A stretch of DNA of 14,714 nt from Hyphomicrobiales bacterium (GTDB taxonomy: Bacteria; Pseudomonadota; Alphaproteobacteria; Rhizobiales; Aestuariivirgaceae). Shown one piece after another: positions 9,101-14,662 of the stretch. Within the stretch, counting starts at the first letter, position 1. Each line of letters begins with the position of its first letter. Below the pieces are notes generated by a model. That model made no database searches, was not told the origin of the DNA, and saw only the letters and a list, made by a program, of their open reading frames with translations. A program made the translations under genes and the position numbers. Location of the stretch: contig JANXRO010000192.1 in the NCBI GenBank assembly GCA_025356765.1, forward strand, positions 1 through 14,714. Direction: 5' to 3'.

Positions 9101-9164
9101 GGTGAAGCGTGCGGCACCCATTAAAAAAGCCCCAAAGAAAATGAAGGCCAAAAAGCGCAGGTGA
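6117..9164 (+). CDS. Membrane-bound PAS-GGDEF-EAL protein, predicted c-di-GMP phosphodiesterase with degenerate GGDEF
   Basis: This protein has 1015 residues. From the N-terminus: a signal-like hydrophobic segment (10-28), an extracytoplasmic domain (about 30-178), seven hydrophobic segments (about 180-380) like 7TMR-DISM receptors, a PAS domain (about 400-503, PAS_3-like), GGDEF (about 515-678), EAL (about 685-940), and an 80-residue tail ending in a lysine/arginine-rich stretch (995-1015). The GGDEF signature reads SGGQF (593-597), lacking the catalytic acidic residues, and no RxxD inhibitory site precedes it, so cyclase activity is unlikely. The EAL domain keeps its expected catalytic set: Glu721 (EAL), Asn782, Glu814, Asp844/Asp845 (DDFGTG), Lys865, Glu901 and Gln921. 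It should therefore hydrolyse c-di-GMP to pGpG, perhaps gated by an external ligand, by PAS and by GTP at the dead GGDEF. No ribosome-binding site is visible before the ATG. The downstream neighbour is convergent, 20 bp away. Confidence 0.93.
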   Translation: MIRLLGNARTLLLVLLVFLAAPGVGLAGILDVDQNSNEVNLAAYREPIAAQRANINVQGPTDPTLATLNAVGPGPTYYWSLFSFHNTTDQPLNFSLVLAPQRFAGSGFLPAKNVGQSALGAVLTKTSAAIVLDVDGSVRSLNFSVASKETVNIAVESLDGTLNATLLQKAAWQKSRSEVAFFQGLILGIALIVTLGILACYGFRPSLAILAGWVFSLASFLFIVFDIGFDAGILSGLSSGMTRVILESAMTGSLALCAVCFLGVDPKRSLFGMGLLAVPFLALANVTYGLVEPNIATGLSRGGFALVGTAGALRTWWQRGKNANLIDPTLVFWSPLLVWIVFAGIIANMPNRSEVLAPFLEASLAAVLVALAVALLRFMFTQGLISKPFITDANRRSLALASGGHVLWEWHPATAILNTGEELAVDLGYTNKPLFRDLVHPLDLKGYEKLAQRIDFHGGDIVEMELRLKDVDGSYRWFGLQARALLGSNRTVERCIGTLTDISKLKQAEERMSVGALEDVVTGLPNKALLVERLTRDSGKAGASPLRVVLVDLDRFKVINDGLGQEQGDKILKIIGFRLNELTDADETVARLSGGQFALLCAERIDRGDFSEFSKALQDCVAAPVTLGAQHIVMTASIGVSMPSNSSHKPQDLIDQANVAMLEARSDGGGRAVVYHGDMVDDRARLLSLEIDLRRALAQNEIEVYFQPIVYLATLEIAGFEALARWRHPKLGLLTPSEFIEIAETTGMIGEIGHFILAGAARQLGIWQRVMMRGRAFFVSVNVSAVQLMGQDLLRQVKAILDREVLQPGTLKIEITETVIMRQPERAAKILQQLQALGVGLACDDFGTGFSSLASLRDFPFDTLKIDRSFIRPENFDERNEKIITSITSLANSLGMGVVAEGIESQTQIDRLAALGCELGQGYLLGFPETALAASERLALMKQNGPANAARQGLEEALSLYAFKPTYSRPLDDFYDVFEHPTPEELPSIFLVPQKVKRAAPIKKAPKKMKAKKRR

Positions 9165-9184
9165 GCTTGTTGGCATTCACAAAT

Positions 9185-10069
9185 CTATTTTTTAATTCCA
9201 GCCAATTGCATCATCATGGTGACAAGCCTTGGCACAAAGCGTTCGCCAAAGCCCAGTGTTTCGGCCAGCACATAAGTTTGGTGCACTTGTTCTGCCATGA
9301 ATGACGCCACGGGCAATTGCTCTGTCATGTTGGTGTAATAGCGCAGGTCTTTGCGGGCATTGCGGATGGCGAATTTGGCGTGGCTGTCATCATCGCTCAA
9401 GGGTACATTAATCAGGCGGCCAAACATGGCAGAGGCAGCGCCCCCACCCATGATCACTTCTCGCAAGGCTTCCATATTGATGCCCGCTTTGGCAGCAACG
9501 GTTATAGCTTCGGCGGCAATGGCGGCATGGCCCAATGATAAAAAGTTGTTTATCAGTTTCATTTGGTGTGCTGTTCCAACAGCGCCTGTGGGCACAATCA
9601 AATCAGCAAAGCAGCTGAGAACGGGTTTGATTTTTTCAATGATCACGGCATCTCCGCCCACCATAAGCCCAAGCTTTCCGGCCTCAGCTTCTTTGGGCGT
9701 GCGCGTCATCGGTGTATCAACAAATGTAATGCCTTTGGCCTGTGCTGCCGCAGCAATTTTAAGAGTTGAATGTGGTTCAGCGGTTGAACAATCTGCTATG
9801 ATTAAACCTTTTGGCGCATGAGCCAAAACCTCAGCCATAATGGCTTCAACTTGCGGCGAGCCTGTCACAACCAAGATAAGAAGATCAGACGTTATGGCAA
9901 TGTCTTTCACACTGGGGCTTTCATGGGCACCCAAGGTTTTTAAACTTTCTATGGGCCCGCGATTGGTGTGGGCCAAAACATTGAGTTTGAAGCCTTTGGC
10001 CAAAATATTTTTGCCAATGCCGTGGCCCATAAGGCCCACGCCGATTAACCCGACTGTTTGAATTGCCAT
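9185..10069 (-). CDS. NAD(P)-dependent beta-hydroxyacid dehydrogenase (3-hydroxyisobutyrate dehydrogenase family)
   Basis: This 294-residue protein belongs to the 6-phosphogluconate/3-hydroxyisobutyrate dehydrogenase superfamily. The N-terminal Rossmann motif is GLIGVGLMGHGI (GxGxxG at 10-15). The substrate-site segment is VDTPMTRTPKEAEAGKLGLM (117-136), and the catalytic lysine is Lys171 in GTAHQMKLINNF. The all-helical C-terminal domain is present and the length is usual. The substrate-loop sequence, with TRTPKEAEAG in place of the more common VSGG, points to a less characterised branch, so the exact 3-hydroxyacid or aldehyde substrate is unknown. The start shares a base with the upstream GNAT stop (TAATG), so the two genes are co-translated. 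An adjacent divergent aminotransferase suggests amino-acid-derived substrates (inference). Confidence 0.9.
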   Translation of the reverse strand: MAIQTVGLIGVGLMGHGIGKNILAKGFKLNVLAHTNRGPIESLKTLGAHESPSVKDIAITSDLLILVVTGSPQVEAIMAEVLAHAPKGLIIADCSTAEPHSTLKIAAAAQAKGITFVDTPMTRTPKEAEAGKLGLMVGGDAVIIEKIKPVLSCFADLIVPTGAVGTAHQMKLINNFLSLGHAAIAAEAITVAAKAGINMEALREVIMGGGAASAMFGRLINVPLSDDDSHAKFAIRNARKDLRYYTNMTEQLPVASFMAEQVHQTYVLAETLGFGERFVPRLVTMMMQLAGIKK

Positions 10070-10542
10070 TATTTTACCTCTGCTGAAAAAGATTGAAAAA
10101 TATCGTGTTCCATAAACATTGTAAGATCTTCTGTGTCGGTGATGAAACCCAGCTTTTTATAAAATGCTTCAGGGTTTTTGTTCAGCGTTGTTACATCCAA
10201 TCGCATATAGTTTGCACCTTGTTTTGCAGCGGCGCGGGCTGTTGCCTTCAGCAATCCTTGGCCAATTTTTTTGCCACGCAAATGTTCCATGACAAAAAGA
10301 TCACACACATAACAGCCTTTAAGGCCGCGCCAGCTTGAATAAAAATCAAACCACAAACATGCTCCGCATAAAAGGCCTGCATTATCGGCCACGATCACAT
10401 GCACTTGGCCTTTCCAGCTGCGCAAAATCTCGCCTGTGATGGCGGGTTGGGCTACAAGTTTCAAATCCTTCGGCAATTGTTTGACCATGGTGGCAACGGC
10501 ATCTTCCTGGCCATCGCGCATCAGTTTATAGCCCACACTCAT
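10069..10542 (-). CDS. GNAT family N-acetyltransferase
   Basis: This is a 157-residue single-domain GNAT protein. The acetyl-CoA loop is visible as HLRGKKIGQGLLKA (87-100, the R/QxxGxG/A site), preceded by the beta-4 strand CYVCDLFVMEH and followed by GANYMRLDVTTLNKNPEAFYKKLGF (109-133), the standard C-terminal half of the fold. The substrate is unknown; this branch resembles enzymes acting on small amines or amino acids. Its start lies 76 bp from the divergent aminotransferase start, so a shared regulatory region is likely. Its stop is fused (TAATG) to the dehydrogenase start, which argues for related roles. Confidence 0.88.
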   Translation of the reverse strand: MSVGYKLMRDGQEDAVATMVKQLPKDLKLVAQPAITGEILRSWKGQVHVIVADNAGLLCGACLWFDFYSSWRGLKGCYVCDLFVMEHLRGKKIGQGLLKATARAAAKQGANYMRLDVTTLNKNPEAFYKKLGFITDTEDLTMFMEHDIFQSFSAEVK

Positions 10543-10618
10543 AGCATCTGCCTGTCATTGCCGCCTGTTGATTTGATTGATAAGACTGCATGAGCACACA
10601 CAAAATCGCAAGGGCATC

Positions 10619-11911
10619 ATGGCAATTCCACCATCCATCCATTCCACTCTCAATATGCCAAAAGTTGCATGGGGCAAGGGCTCTTATCTTTTTGACGCAG
10701 ATGGCAAGCGCTATATCGATGGTTCTGGCGGGCCTGCGGTTTATTGCATTGGCCATGGCAATGAAGAAGTGAACGCCGCTATATCAGACCAGCTTTCACG
10801 CATTGCGCATGGCTATCGCTATAATTTTACGACTGACGCGTTGGAAGAATTGACAGAGATTGTGGCCGCGCGTTGTGGTGGCAGTTTAAAACACATGGTG
10901 TTTGTGACGGGCGGATCTGAAGCCGTTGAAAGCTGTTTGAAATTGGCCTTGCAATATCAATATGCCGTTGGCCAAAAAACGCGGCGCAAATTTATTGCGC
11001 GTGAAAGATCATGGCACGGCAACACCTTGGGCGCATTGTCTGTTTCCGGCTTTCTGGAACGCAAGTTGGCCTTTGAAGGCGCGTTGATCGACACCATTCG
11101 CTTAGCTCCCACCAATGAATACCGCGGCGGTTCGGCTGAAGCATCGGCCCAAGAGTTGGAAGATGCGATCCTTCTGCATGGCGCAAAGAACATTGCTGCA
11201 TTTATATTTGAACCTGTGGTGGGTGCTGCGGGCGGTTGTGTGCCAGCCCCTGAAGGCTATGCCAAACGCGTGCGCGAGATTTGTGACAGGCATGGCGTGT
11301 TGATGATTGCCGATGAGGTGATGTGTGGCGCTGGCCGCACGGGCCATTGGCGAGCGTTAGAACGCGACGGCGCAGAGCCTGATATTATGTCTGTGGCCAA
11401 AGGGTTGGCGGCTGGATATTTGCCGCTGGGAGCTGCGGTTTATTCTGAAAAAATTAGCGCTGCATTTGGGCACGTGCCACAAACCGGGCACACATTCACG
11501 GGCCACACGGCCTGTTGTGCGGCAGGGGTTGCCGTTCAAAAAATTGTGGCCCGTGAAAAATTGGTGGAACGGGTTTTAGCCAATGAAGCAAAGTTCAAAG
11601 CGATGATTGTCGATGCCGTTTCAAGCATTGAAGCGGTGGGTGATATTCGCGGGCGGGGCTATTTCATGGCGCTGGAGCTGGTGCAAGACCGTGCGAAGAA
11701 AACGCCATTTCCGGCGGAGCGCAAGTTGTTTATGAAAATTCGCCAACAGGCTTTGGCCAATGGGTTAATATGTTATCCGGTCGGCGGCAATGTTGATGGC
11801 ATTGCGGGCGATGTGGTGATTTTGGCCCCGCCTTATAATGCCACAGATGATGAGCTTGGTGAAATTTGTGACAAGTTGGGCAAAAGCTTAAAGCAAATGC
11901 TCAACGTTTAA
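10619..11911 (+). CDS. Class-III PLP-dependent aminotransferase
   Basis: This 430-residue fold-type I, class-III aminotransferase keeps the family landmarks: TGGSEAVESCLKLA (97-110, phosphate cup), SWHGNTLGAL (131-140), FEPVVGAAGG (197-206), IADEVMCGAGRTG (230-242, with Asp232 against the pyridine nitrogen), and the PLP lysine Lys261 in SVAKGLAAGYLPLGA. Later blocks include GHTFTGHTACCAAG and VGDIRGRGYFMALELV. Such enzymes move an omega- or alpha-amino group to pyruvate or 2-oxoglutarate; the substrate cannot be fixed here. I chose the ATG at 10619, with AGGG just upstream (10611-10614), over an upstream TTG at 10577 that would add 14 unconserved residues. Its end overlaps the convergent rnhA end by 11 bp. 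Confidence 0.92.
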   Translation: MAIPPSIHSTLNMPKVAWGKGSYLFDADGKRYIDGSGGPAVYCIGHGNEEVNAAISDQLSRIAHGYRYNFTTDALEELTEIVAARCGGSLKHMVFVTGGSEAVESCLKLALQYQYAVGQKTRRKFIARERSWHGNTLGALSVSGFLERKLAFEGALIDTIRLAPTNEYRGGSAEASAQELEDAILLHGAKNIAAFIFEPVVGAAGGCVPAPEGYAKRVREICDRHGVLMIADEVMCGAGRTGHWRALERDGAEPDIMSVAKGLAAGYLPLGAAVYSEKISAAFGHVPQTGHTFTGHTACCAAGVAVQKIVAREKLVERVLANEAKFKAMIVDAVSSIEAVGDIRGRGYFMALELVQDRAKKTPFPAERKLFMKIRQQALANGLICYPVGGNVDGIAGDVVILAPPYNATDDELGEICDKLGKSLKQMLNV

Positions 11912-12344
11912 ACGGCGCCATGCCCAGCCGCGCTAATTCGTCTGCGCGTTCATTTTCCGGGTGGCCGGCATGGCCCTTTACCCAATGCCAAGTGATTTCA
12001 TGGCGGGTGATGGCTTCATCCAACGCCTGCCATAATTCTAAATTTTTCACGGGCTTTTTATCAGCGGTTTTCCAGCCGTTGCGCTTCCAACCGAAAATCC
12101 ATTTGGTGATGCCGTCTTTCACATATTGTGAATCGACATGCATCTCCACCGCGCAAGCACGCTTCAAACCATTCAGCGCTTCGATGGCGGCTTTCAGTTC
12201 CATCCTGTTGTTGGTGGTTTCCTGCTCGCCGCCATAAAGTTCTTTGCGCGTGCTGTTATACTCTAAAATTGCGCCCCAACCGCCGGGGCCGGGGTTTCCC
12301 GAACACGCGCCATCGGTGTGGATAATAACTTTATTGTCTGTCAT
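11901..12344 (-). CDS. rnhA: Ribonuclease HI
   Basis: This 147-residue type 1 RNase H degrades the RNA strand of RNA-DNA hybrids. The four catalytic acidic residues are all present: Asp11 in HTDGACSGNPGPGGWGA, Glu49 in NNRMELKAAIEAL, Asp71 in HVDSQYV, and Asp135 in NERADELAR, with the helper His125 in WVKGHAGHPEN. The basic handle segment (FGWKRNGWKTADKKPVKN) is also there. The ATG overlaps the stop of ispH by 4 nt, so the two are co-translated. Downstream it runs 11 bp into the end of the convergent aminotransferase gene, sharing a TTTAAA core, with no terminator visible between them. Confidence 0.97.
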   Translation of the reverse strand: MTDNKVIIHTDGACSGNPGPGGWGAILEYNSTRKELYGGEQETTNNRMELKAAIEALNGLKRACAVEMHVDSQYVKDGITKWIFGWKRNGWKTADKKPVKNLELWQALDEAITRHEITWHWVKGHAGHPENERADELARLGMAPFKR

Positions 12345-13306
12345 GCCGAAGGCTCGGCAGGGCCACGCAATTCACGCGGCAGTTTAAAGGAAACATTTTC
12401 TTCGCGCAGCACCACGTTTTCAACTGTCACATCATAATGCAAACGAAACGCATCTATAATTTCGTTGACCAAAACTTCCGGCGCTGAAGCACCCGCTGAA
12501 AGCCCAATGGTTTTTAAACCTTGCAGCGTGGGCCAATCCAAATCTGTGGCGCGCTGTACCAAAAGCCCGCGCGGGCAGCCGCTTTTTTCGCCCACTTCCA
12601 CCAAGCGTTTCGAGTTGGATGAATTGGGCGCACCCACAACAATCAACGCTTCGATCTGCTTGGCGATGGATTTCACCGCCTCTTGCCTGTTGGTGGTGGC
12701 GTAACAAATATCTTCCTTCAGCGGGCCTGTGATATTTGGAAAACGATTTTGCAAAACTGTGATCACGTCTTTCGTGTCATCAACTGATAATGTGGTTTGG
12801 GTTACAAACGCAAGCTTGGCAGAATCGCGCACATTGACATGCGAAGCATCTTCAGGGGTTTCGATCAGCGTGATAGCACCCGGCGGCAATTGCCCCATGG
12901 TACCGATCACCTCGGGGTGGTTCTTGTGGCCGATCATAATAATTTCCAAGCCTTGTTCAAAATGGCGCTTGGCTTCCATGTGAACTTTGGTGACCAAGGG
13001 GCAGGTGGCATCAATTTGAAACAGCGCACGGCGCTGGGCTTCCTGGGGCACAGCTTTAGGAACGCCGTGGGCAGAGAAGATCACCGGCCTGTCGCCCGGC
13101 GGAATTTCATCAAGTTCATCCACAAAAATGGCACCCTTGGCTTTTAAATCATCCACCACGAATTTATTGTGCACAATTTCATGGCGCACATAAACCGGCG
13201 CTCCATAAAGTTCCAGCGCACGCTCAACAATATCAATGGCCCGCACAACACCTGCGCAAAATCCCCGCGGCGCGGCAAGCAAAATTTTTAAACGTGGCAA
13301 AGTCAT
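12341..13306 (-). CDS. ispH: 4-hydroxy-3-methylbut-2-enyl diphosphate reductase
   Basis: This 321-residue IspH/LytB carries out the last step of the MEP isoprenoid pathway, reducing HMBPP to IPP and DMAPP. The three cysteines for the iron-sulfur cluster are intact: Cys17 (APRGFCAGV), Cys102 (DATCPLVTKVH) and Cys201 (EDICYATTNRQEA). So are the substrate-site residues His46 (HEIVHN), His80 (SAHGV), His130/Glu132 (HKNHPEV) and the SSNS block (229-232). I chose the ATG at 13306 (MTLPRLKILL), which fits the family start; a TTG at 13330 would add eight residues. TTGACA, a perfect -35 hexamer, lies upstream at 13336-13341 (minus), but no good -10 follows at normal spacing. thrB, often between ispH and rnhA in this class, is absent. 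Confidence 0.97.
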   Translation of the reverse strand: MTLPRLKILLAAPRGFCAGVVRAIDIVERALELYGAPVYVRHEIVHNKFVVDDLKAKGAIFVDELDEIPPGDRPVIFSAHGVPKAVPQEAQRRALFQIDATCPLVTKVHMEAKRHFEQGLEIIMIGHKNHPEVIGTMGQLPPGAITLIETPEDASHVNVRDSAKLAFVTQTTLSVDDTKDVITVLQNRFPNITGPLKEDICYATTNRQEAVKSIAKQIEALIVVGAPNSSNSKRLVEVGEKSGCPRGLLVQRATDLDWPTLQGLKTIGLSAGASAPEVLVNEIIDAFRLHYDVTVENVVLREENVSFKLPRELRGPAEPSA

Positions 13307-13404
13307 TCTAGTGAAATGTGCGCTGGCCAAGGCCTTGTCAAGCCAGTTTGCTGAACTCCCTGAAAAGGGGCACCACGCTCTTGAATTGGCGCGGACCGGG
13401 CAAC

Positions 13405-13446
13405 AAAAAACAGCCTGTTGGCGAAATTCACATTCGCCACAGGCTG
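13405..13446 (-). terminator. Rho-independent terminator after the small exported-protein gene
   Basis: The arms 13411-13425 and 13433-13446 pair almost perfectly (CAGCCTGT plus GGCGAA against TTCGCC plus ACAGGCTG) with one bulged base and a 7-nt loop. On the minus strand the stem is followed directly by six Ts (13405-13410). It lies 33 bp beyond the stop of the 13480-13794 gene and before ispH, so it should insulate ispH-rnhA from upstream transcription. There is no T-run on the other side, so it works in one direction only. Confidence 0.88.
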
Positions 13447-13479
13447 CGCATATTTATATAGGCAACGTTTGTGCGGCAG

Positions 13480-13794
13480 TTACTTCATGGTTTGAAAGGC
13501 ACCCTGTTGGCAAGCCGTCATAAAATCATCTGTCGTCAAGGTGCCATTGGTTTTCGTTGTCATCTTCATCGTGGACATTTGATCAAGATAGGGCTTTGCT
13601 TCCGTATCAGACCAATTTGTTTCGGTTCCCATATGAACTTTGCCCATCGTTGCTGTGCAATCTTCTTTGCTGACCTTTGCTGCCAAGGCGCCCGTTGTGT
13701 CGCCGGCGGCTGTGGCTCCAGTTGCAGCTGTCTGAGCAAATGCAAGCGTTGAGCTCAGTGCAGCGATTGTCAATGCAGTCAATATGATTTTCAT
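13480..13794 (-). CDS. Small exported protein of unknown function
   Basis: This 104-residue protein has a clear Sec signal peptide: lysine at position 2, a hydrophobic core (ILTALTIAALSSTLAF), and a signal peptidase I site after AFA at residue 20. The mature part of about 84 residues begins with a low-complexity Ala/Thr/Gly stretch (QTAATGATAAGDTTGALAAK), then a polar region with two cysteines (Cys46 and Cys95) that could form a disulfide in the periplasm. The end, TLTTDDFMTACQQGAF, resembles the tail of short alphaproteobacterial periplasmic proteins without an assigned role. GGAG sits upstream of the ATG, and a strong terminator follows, so it is a one-gene transcription unit. I do not recognise the family and assign no function. 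Confidence 0.8.
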   Translation of the reverse strand: MKIILTALTIAALSSTLAFAQTAATGATAAGDTTGALAAKVSKEDCTATMGKVHMGTETNWSDTEAKPYLDQMSTMKMTTKTNGTLTTDDFMTACQQGAFQTMK

Positions 13795-14035
13795 AGTCTA
13801 GCTCCAATGATTTCTTGCACACATCATCGTATGCATGCACATCAAACCCAAGGGGCTGACTATTGTTCCCAAAACATGTTGTGATATCGCAAAAGCAGCG
13901 GTTTTTTTGCCCGTTTCCAAATTCGAAAAATAAATCAGATAAATAATTTCTTCAGGAGGAACATCATCACCTTTAAGCCAGTTTTAGGAATATGCCCTGT
14001 CCTCAAGCAGAGAAAAGCCATTCATGCAGCAAGCT
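13795..14035. other. Intergenic stretch with no gene that I can support
   Basis: This A+T-rich stretch lies upstream of the small exported-protein gene and must hold its promoter, but I find no convincing -35/-10 pair. There is a TGCATGCA palindrome at 13831-13838. An 8-bp inverted repeat, GCCATTCA (14017-14024) and TGAATGGC (14074-14081), runs into the fragment region but is too widely spaced for a hairpin terminator. No frame on either strand has coding character. Confidence 0.6.
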
Positions 14036-14128
14036 TCATGGACGAGGAATTTTCTTAGGTCCAACCGTGAAGGTGAATGGCGTCCTGTAAGGGGCAACAA
14101 CGAAATAAGAATTGAACTGCTGCCGGTT
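14036..14128 (-). pseudogene. Possible C-terminal coding remnant of an unidentified protein
   Basis: Thirty sense codons, open from a stop at 14129-14131 to a TGA at 14036-14038. They read like a genuine protein end, with FNSYFVVAPYRTPFTFTVG followed by a basic PKKIPRP tail. There is no start codon or ribosome-binding site, and the frame differs from that of the neighbouring fragments. I do not recognise the family. The protein-like composition could be chance in such a short stretch, but its place in a run of apparent gene scraps makes a remnant plausible. Confidence 0.3.
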
Positions 14129-14142
14129 TCACGGACACTGAG

Positions 14143-14286
14143 TTAAGCGTGTCGATCAACACTTTGCCGGCAAGCTGATCGGCGGGTGATTTCTTGTATA
14201 TCCCAAACGGAACGGCCAACACAAGGAAGTCGGTCGCACCCGCAACGCCAGCGAATGTCAGCAACTGTTGGTTTCTTGCGAGCCAT
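14143..14286 (-). pseudogene. Start of a gene after the ferredoxin, cut off after about 12 codons
   Basis: An ATG at 14286 with GAGG about 6 nt upstream opens a frame beginning MARKKPTVADIR, which looks like a real protein start and lies 22 bp after the ferredoxin stop. From residue 13 on, the sequence (WRCGCDRLPCVG and onward) is rich in Cys and Arg, typical of an out-of-frame reading. The same bases read in another frame give the reductase-like fragment. The simplest reading is a gene that lost everything after about 12 codons at a junction near 14245-14250. The opening vaguely recalls ketopantoate hydroxymethyltransferase-like proteins, but 12 residues cannot decide that. If translated, it would give a 47-residue nonsense peptide. 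Confidence 0.4.
14144..14264 (-). pseudogene. Fragment resembling F420-dependent NADP reductase family (NAD(P)-binding, COG2085-like)
   Basis: About 38 residues (from GVAGATDF to DTLN) fit the middle of the NADPH-dependent F420 reductase/NAD(P)-binding family. There an Ala-rich helix leads to a hydrophobic strand (FLVLAVPFGIYK) and then to a second strand, PADQLAGKVLIDTLN, where family members have forms such as LAGKVVIDxxN. The N-terminal nucleotide-binding glycine motif and all of the C-terminal half are missing. The frame continues past the match into unrelated sequence and stops at 14055-14057. No proper start exists at the point where similarity begins. I read it as an internal scrap of a destroyed gene; the family match is from memory of the pattern, not from a search. 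Confidence 0.5.
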
Positions 14287-14292
14287 TGTTTC

Positions 14293-14319
14293 CTCAGGCG
14301 ATGTTTTCTCAGGCGATGT
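14293..14319. repeat. Two 12-bp direct repeats, 15-bp period, at the ferredoxin stop codon
   Basis: CTCAGGCGATGT occurs at 14293-14304 and again at 14308-14319 (plus strand). On the minus strand each copy reads ACATCGCCTGAG and contains the Ile-Ala-stop end of the ferredoxin gene. The duplication is in frame and gives two TGA stops 15 nt apart. The second copy also supplies the GAGG ribosome-binding site of the broken gene that follows. Confidence 0.85.
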
Positions 14320-14623
14320 CAATGAAAATTTTGCCGCCATCAACTTTGACGGGATGGGTTTTCAGGTTAATGCAGACAGGAGCGCCCTTGGCGGCACCAG
14401 TTGTATAGTCAAAGCGCCCGTTGTGCTTGGGGCACTCGATGGTGTGATCCATCACCAGGCCATCAGCCAAATGAATCTTCTCATGCGTGCACAAGCCGTC
14501 GGTGGCATAGTATTTGTCGTCAGGTGAGCGGTATATCGCGAAGGTTCGGCCCGCATGGTCGAAGCGGAACACATCTTCGTTCGCCACGTCATCAGCAGCA
14601 CAGGCTTCAATCCAGTTGGCCAT
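14309..14623 (-). CDS. mocE: MocE-type Rieske [2Fe-2S] ferredoxin
   Basis: This 104-residue stand-alone Rieske ferredoxin has both cluster boxes complete: Cys45-Thr-His47 (GLCTHEKIHLADG) and Cys64-Pro-Lys-His67 (IECPKHNGRFDYTTG), as expected for a two-Cys, two-His [2Fe-2S] centre. KIHLADGLV between the boxes is typical of the MocE group, which feeds electrons to a partner oxygenase or desaturase and is usually reduced by an adjacent ferredoxin reductase. No partner lies inside the window. I chose the ATG at 14623, with AGGAGAG upstream (14633-14639); an ATG at 14653 would add ten unconserved residues. Codons favour C at third positions more than the genes to the left do, hinting at a different history. 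Confidence 0.9.
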   Translation of the reverse strand: MANWIEACAADDVANEDVFRFDHAGRTFAIYRSPDDKYYATDGLCTHEKIHLADGLVMDHTIECPKHNGRFDYTTGAAKGAPVCINLKTHPVKVDGGKIFIDIA

Positions 14624-14662
14624 TATCAAAAGCTCTCCTTTGCTCTCTGTCATCAAAATGGA

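Noticed and set aside
10543..10618. Promoters in the divergent region between the GNAT and the aminotransferase
   Set aside because: Promoters must be near, but no hexamer pair on either strand has both good boxes and normal spacing, so positions would be guesses.
13313..13341. A possible sigma70 promoter for ispH with a perfect TTGACA
   Set aside because: At 16-18 bp spacing the -10 position reads CATTTC or similar, a poor match, so I did not list it as a feature.
13954..13959. A perfect AGGAGG on the plus strand that could start a small gene
   Set aside because: No ATG, GTG or TTG lies at a workable distance, and the first downstream ATG opens only a short frame without protein-like character.
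14017..14081. Inverted repeat GCCATTCA/TGAATGGC as an insertion-sequence end or terminator
   Set aside because: The arms are only 8 bp with 49 bp between them, with no transposase and no target-site duplication.
14186..14527. A 113-codon open frame on the plus strand opposite the ferredoxin gene
   Set aside because: It is antisense to the clearly recognisable Rieske gene and has no ribosome site or family resemblance; it is a shadow frame.
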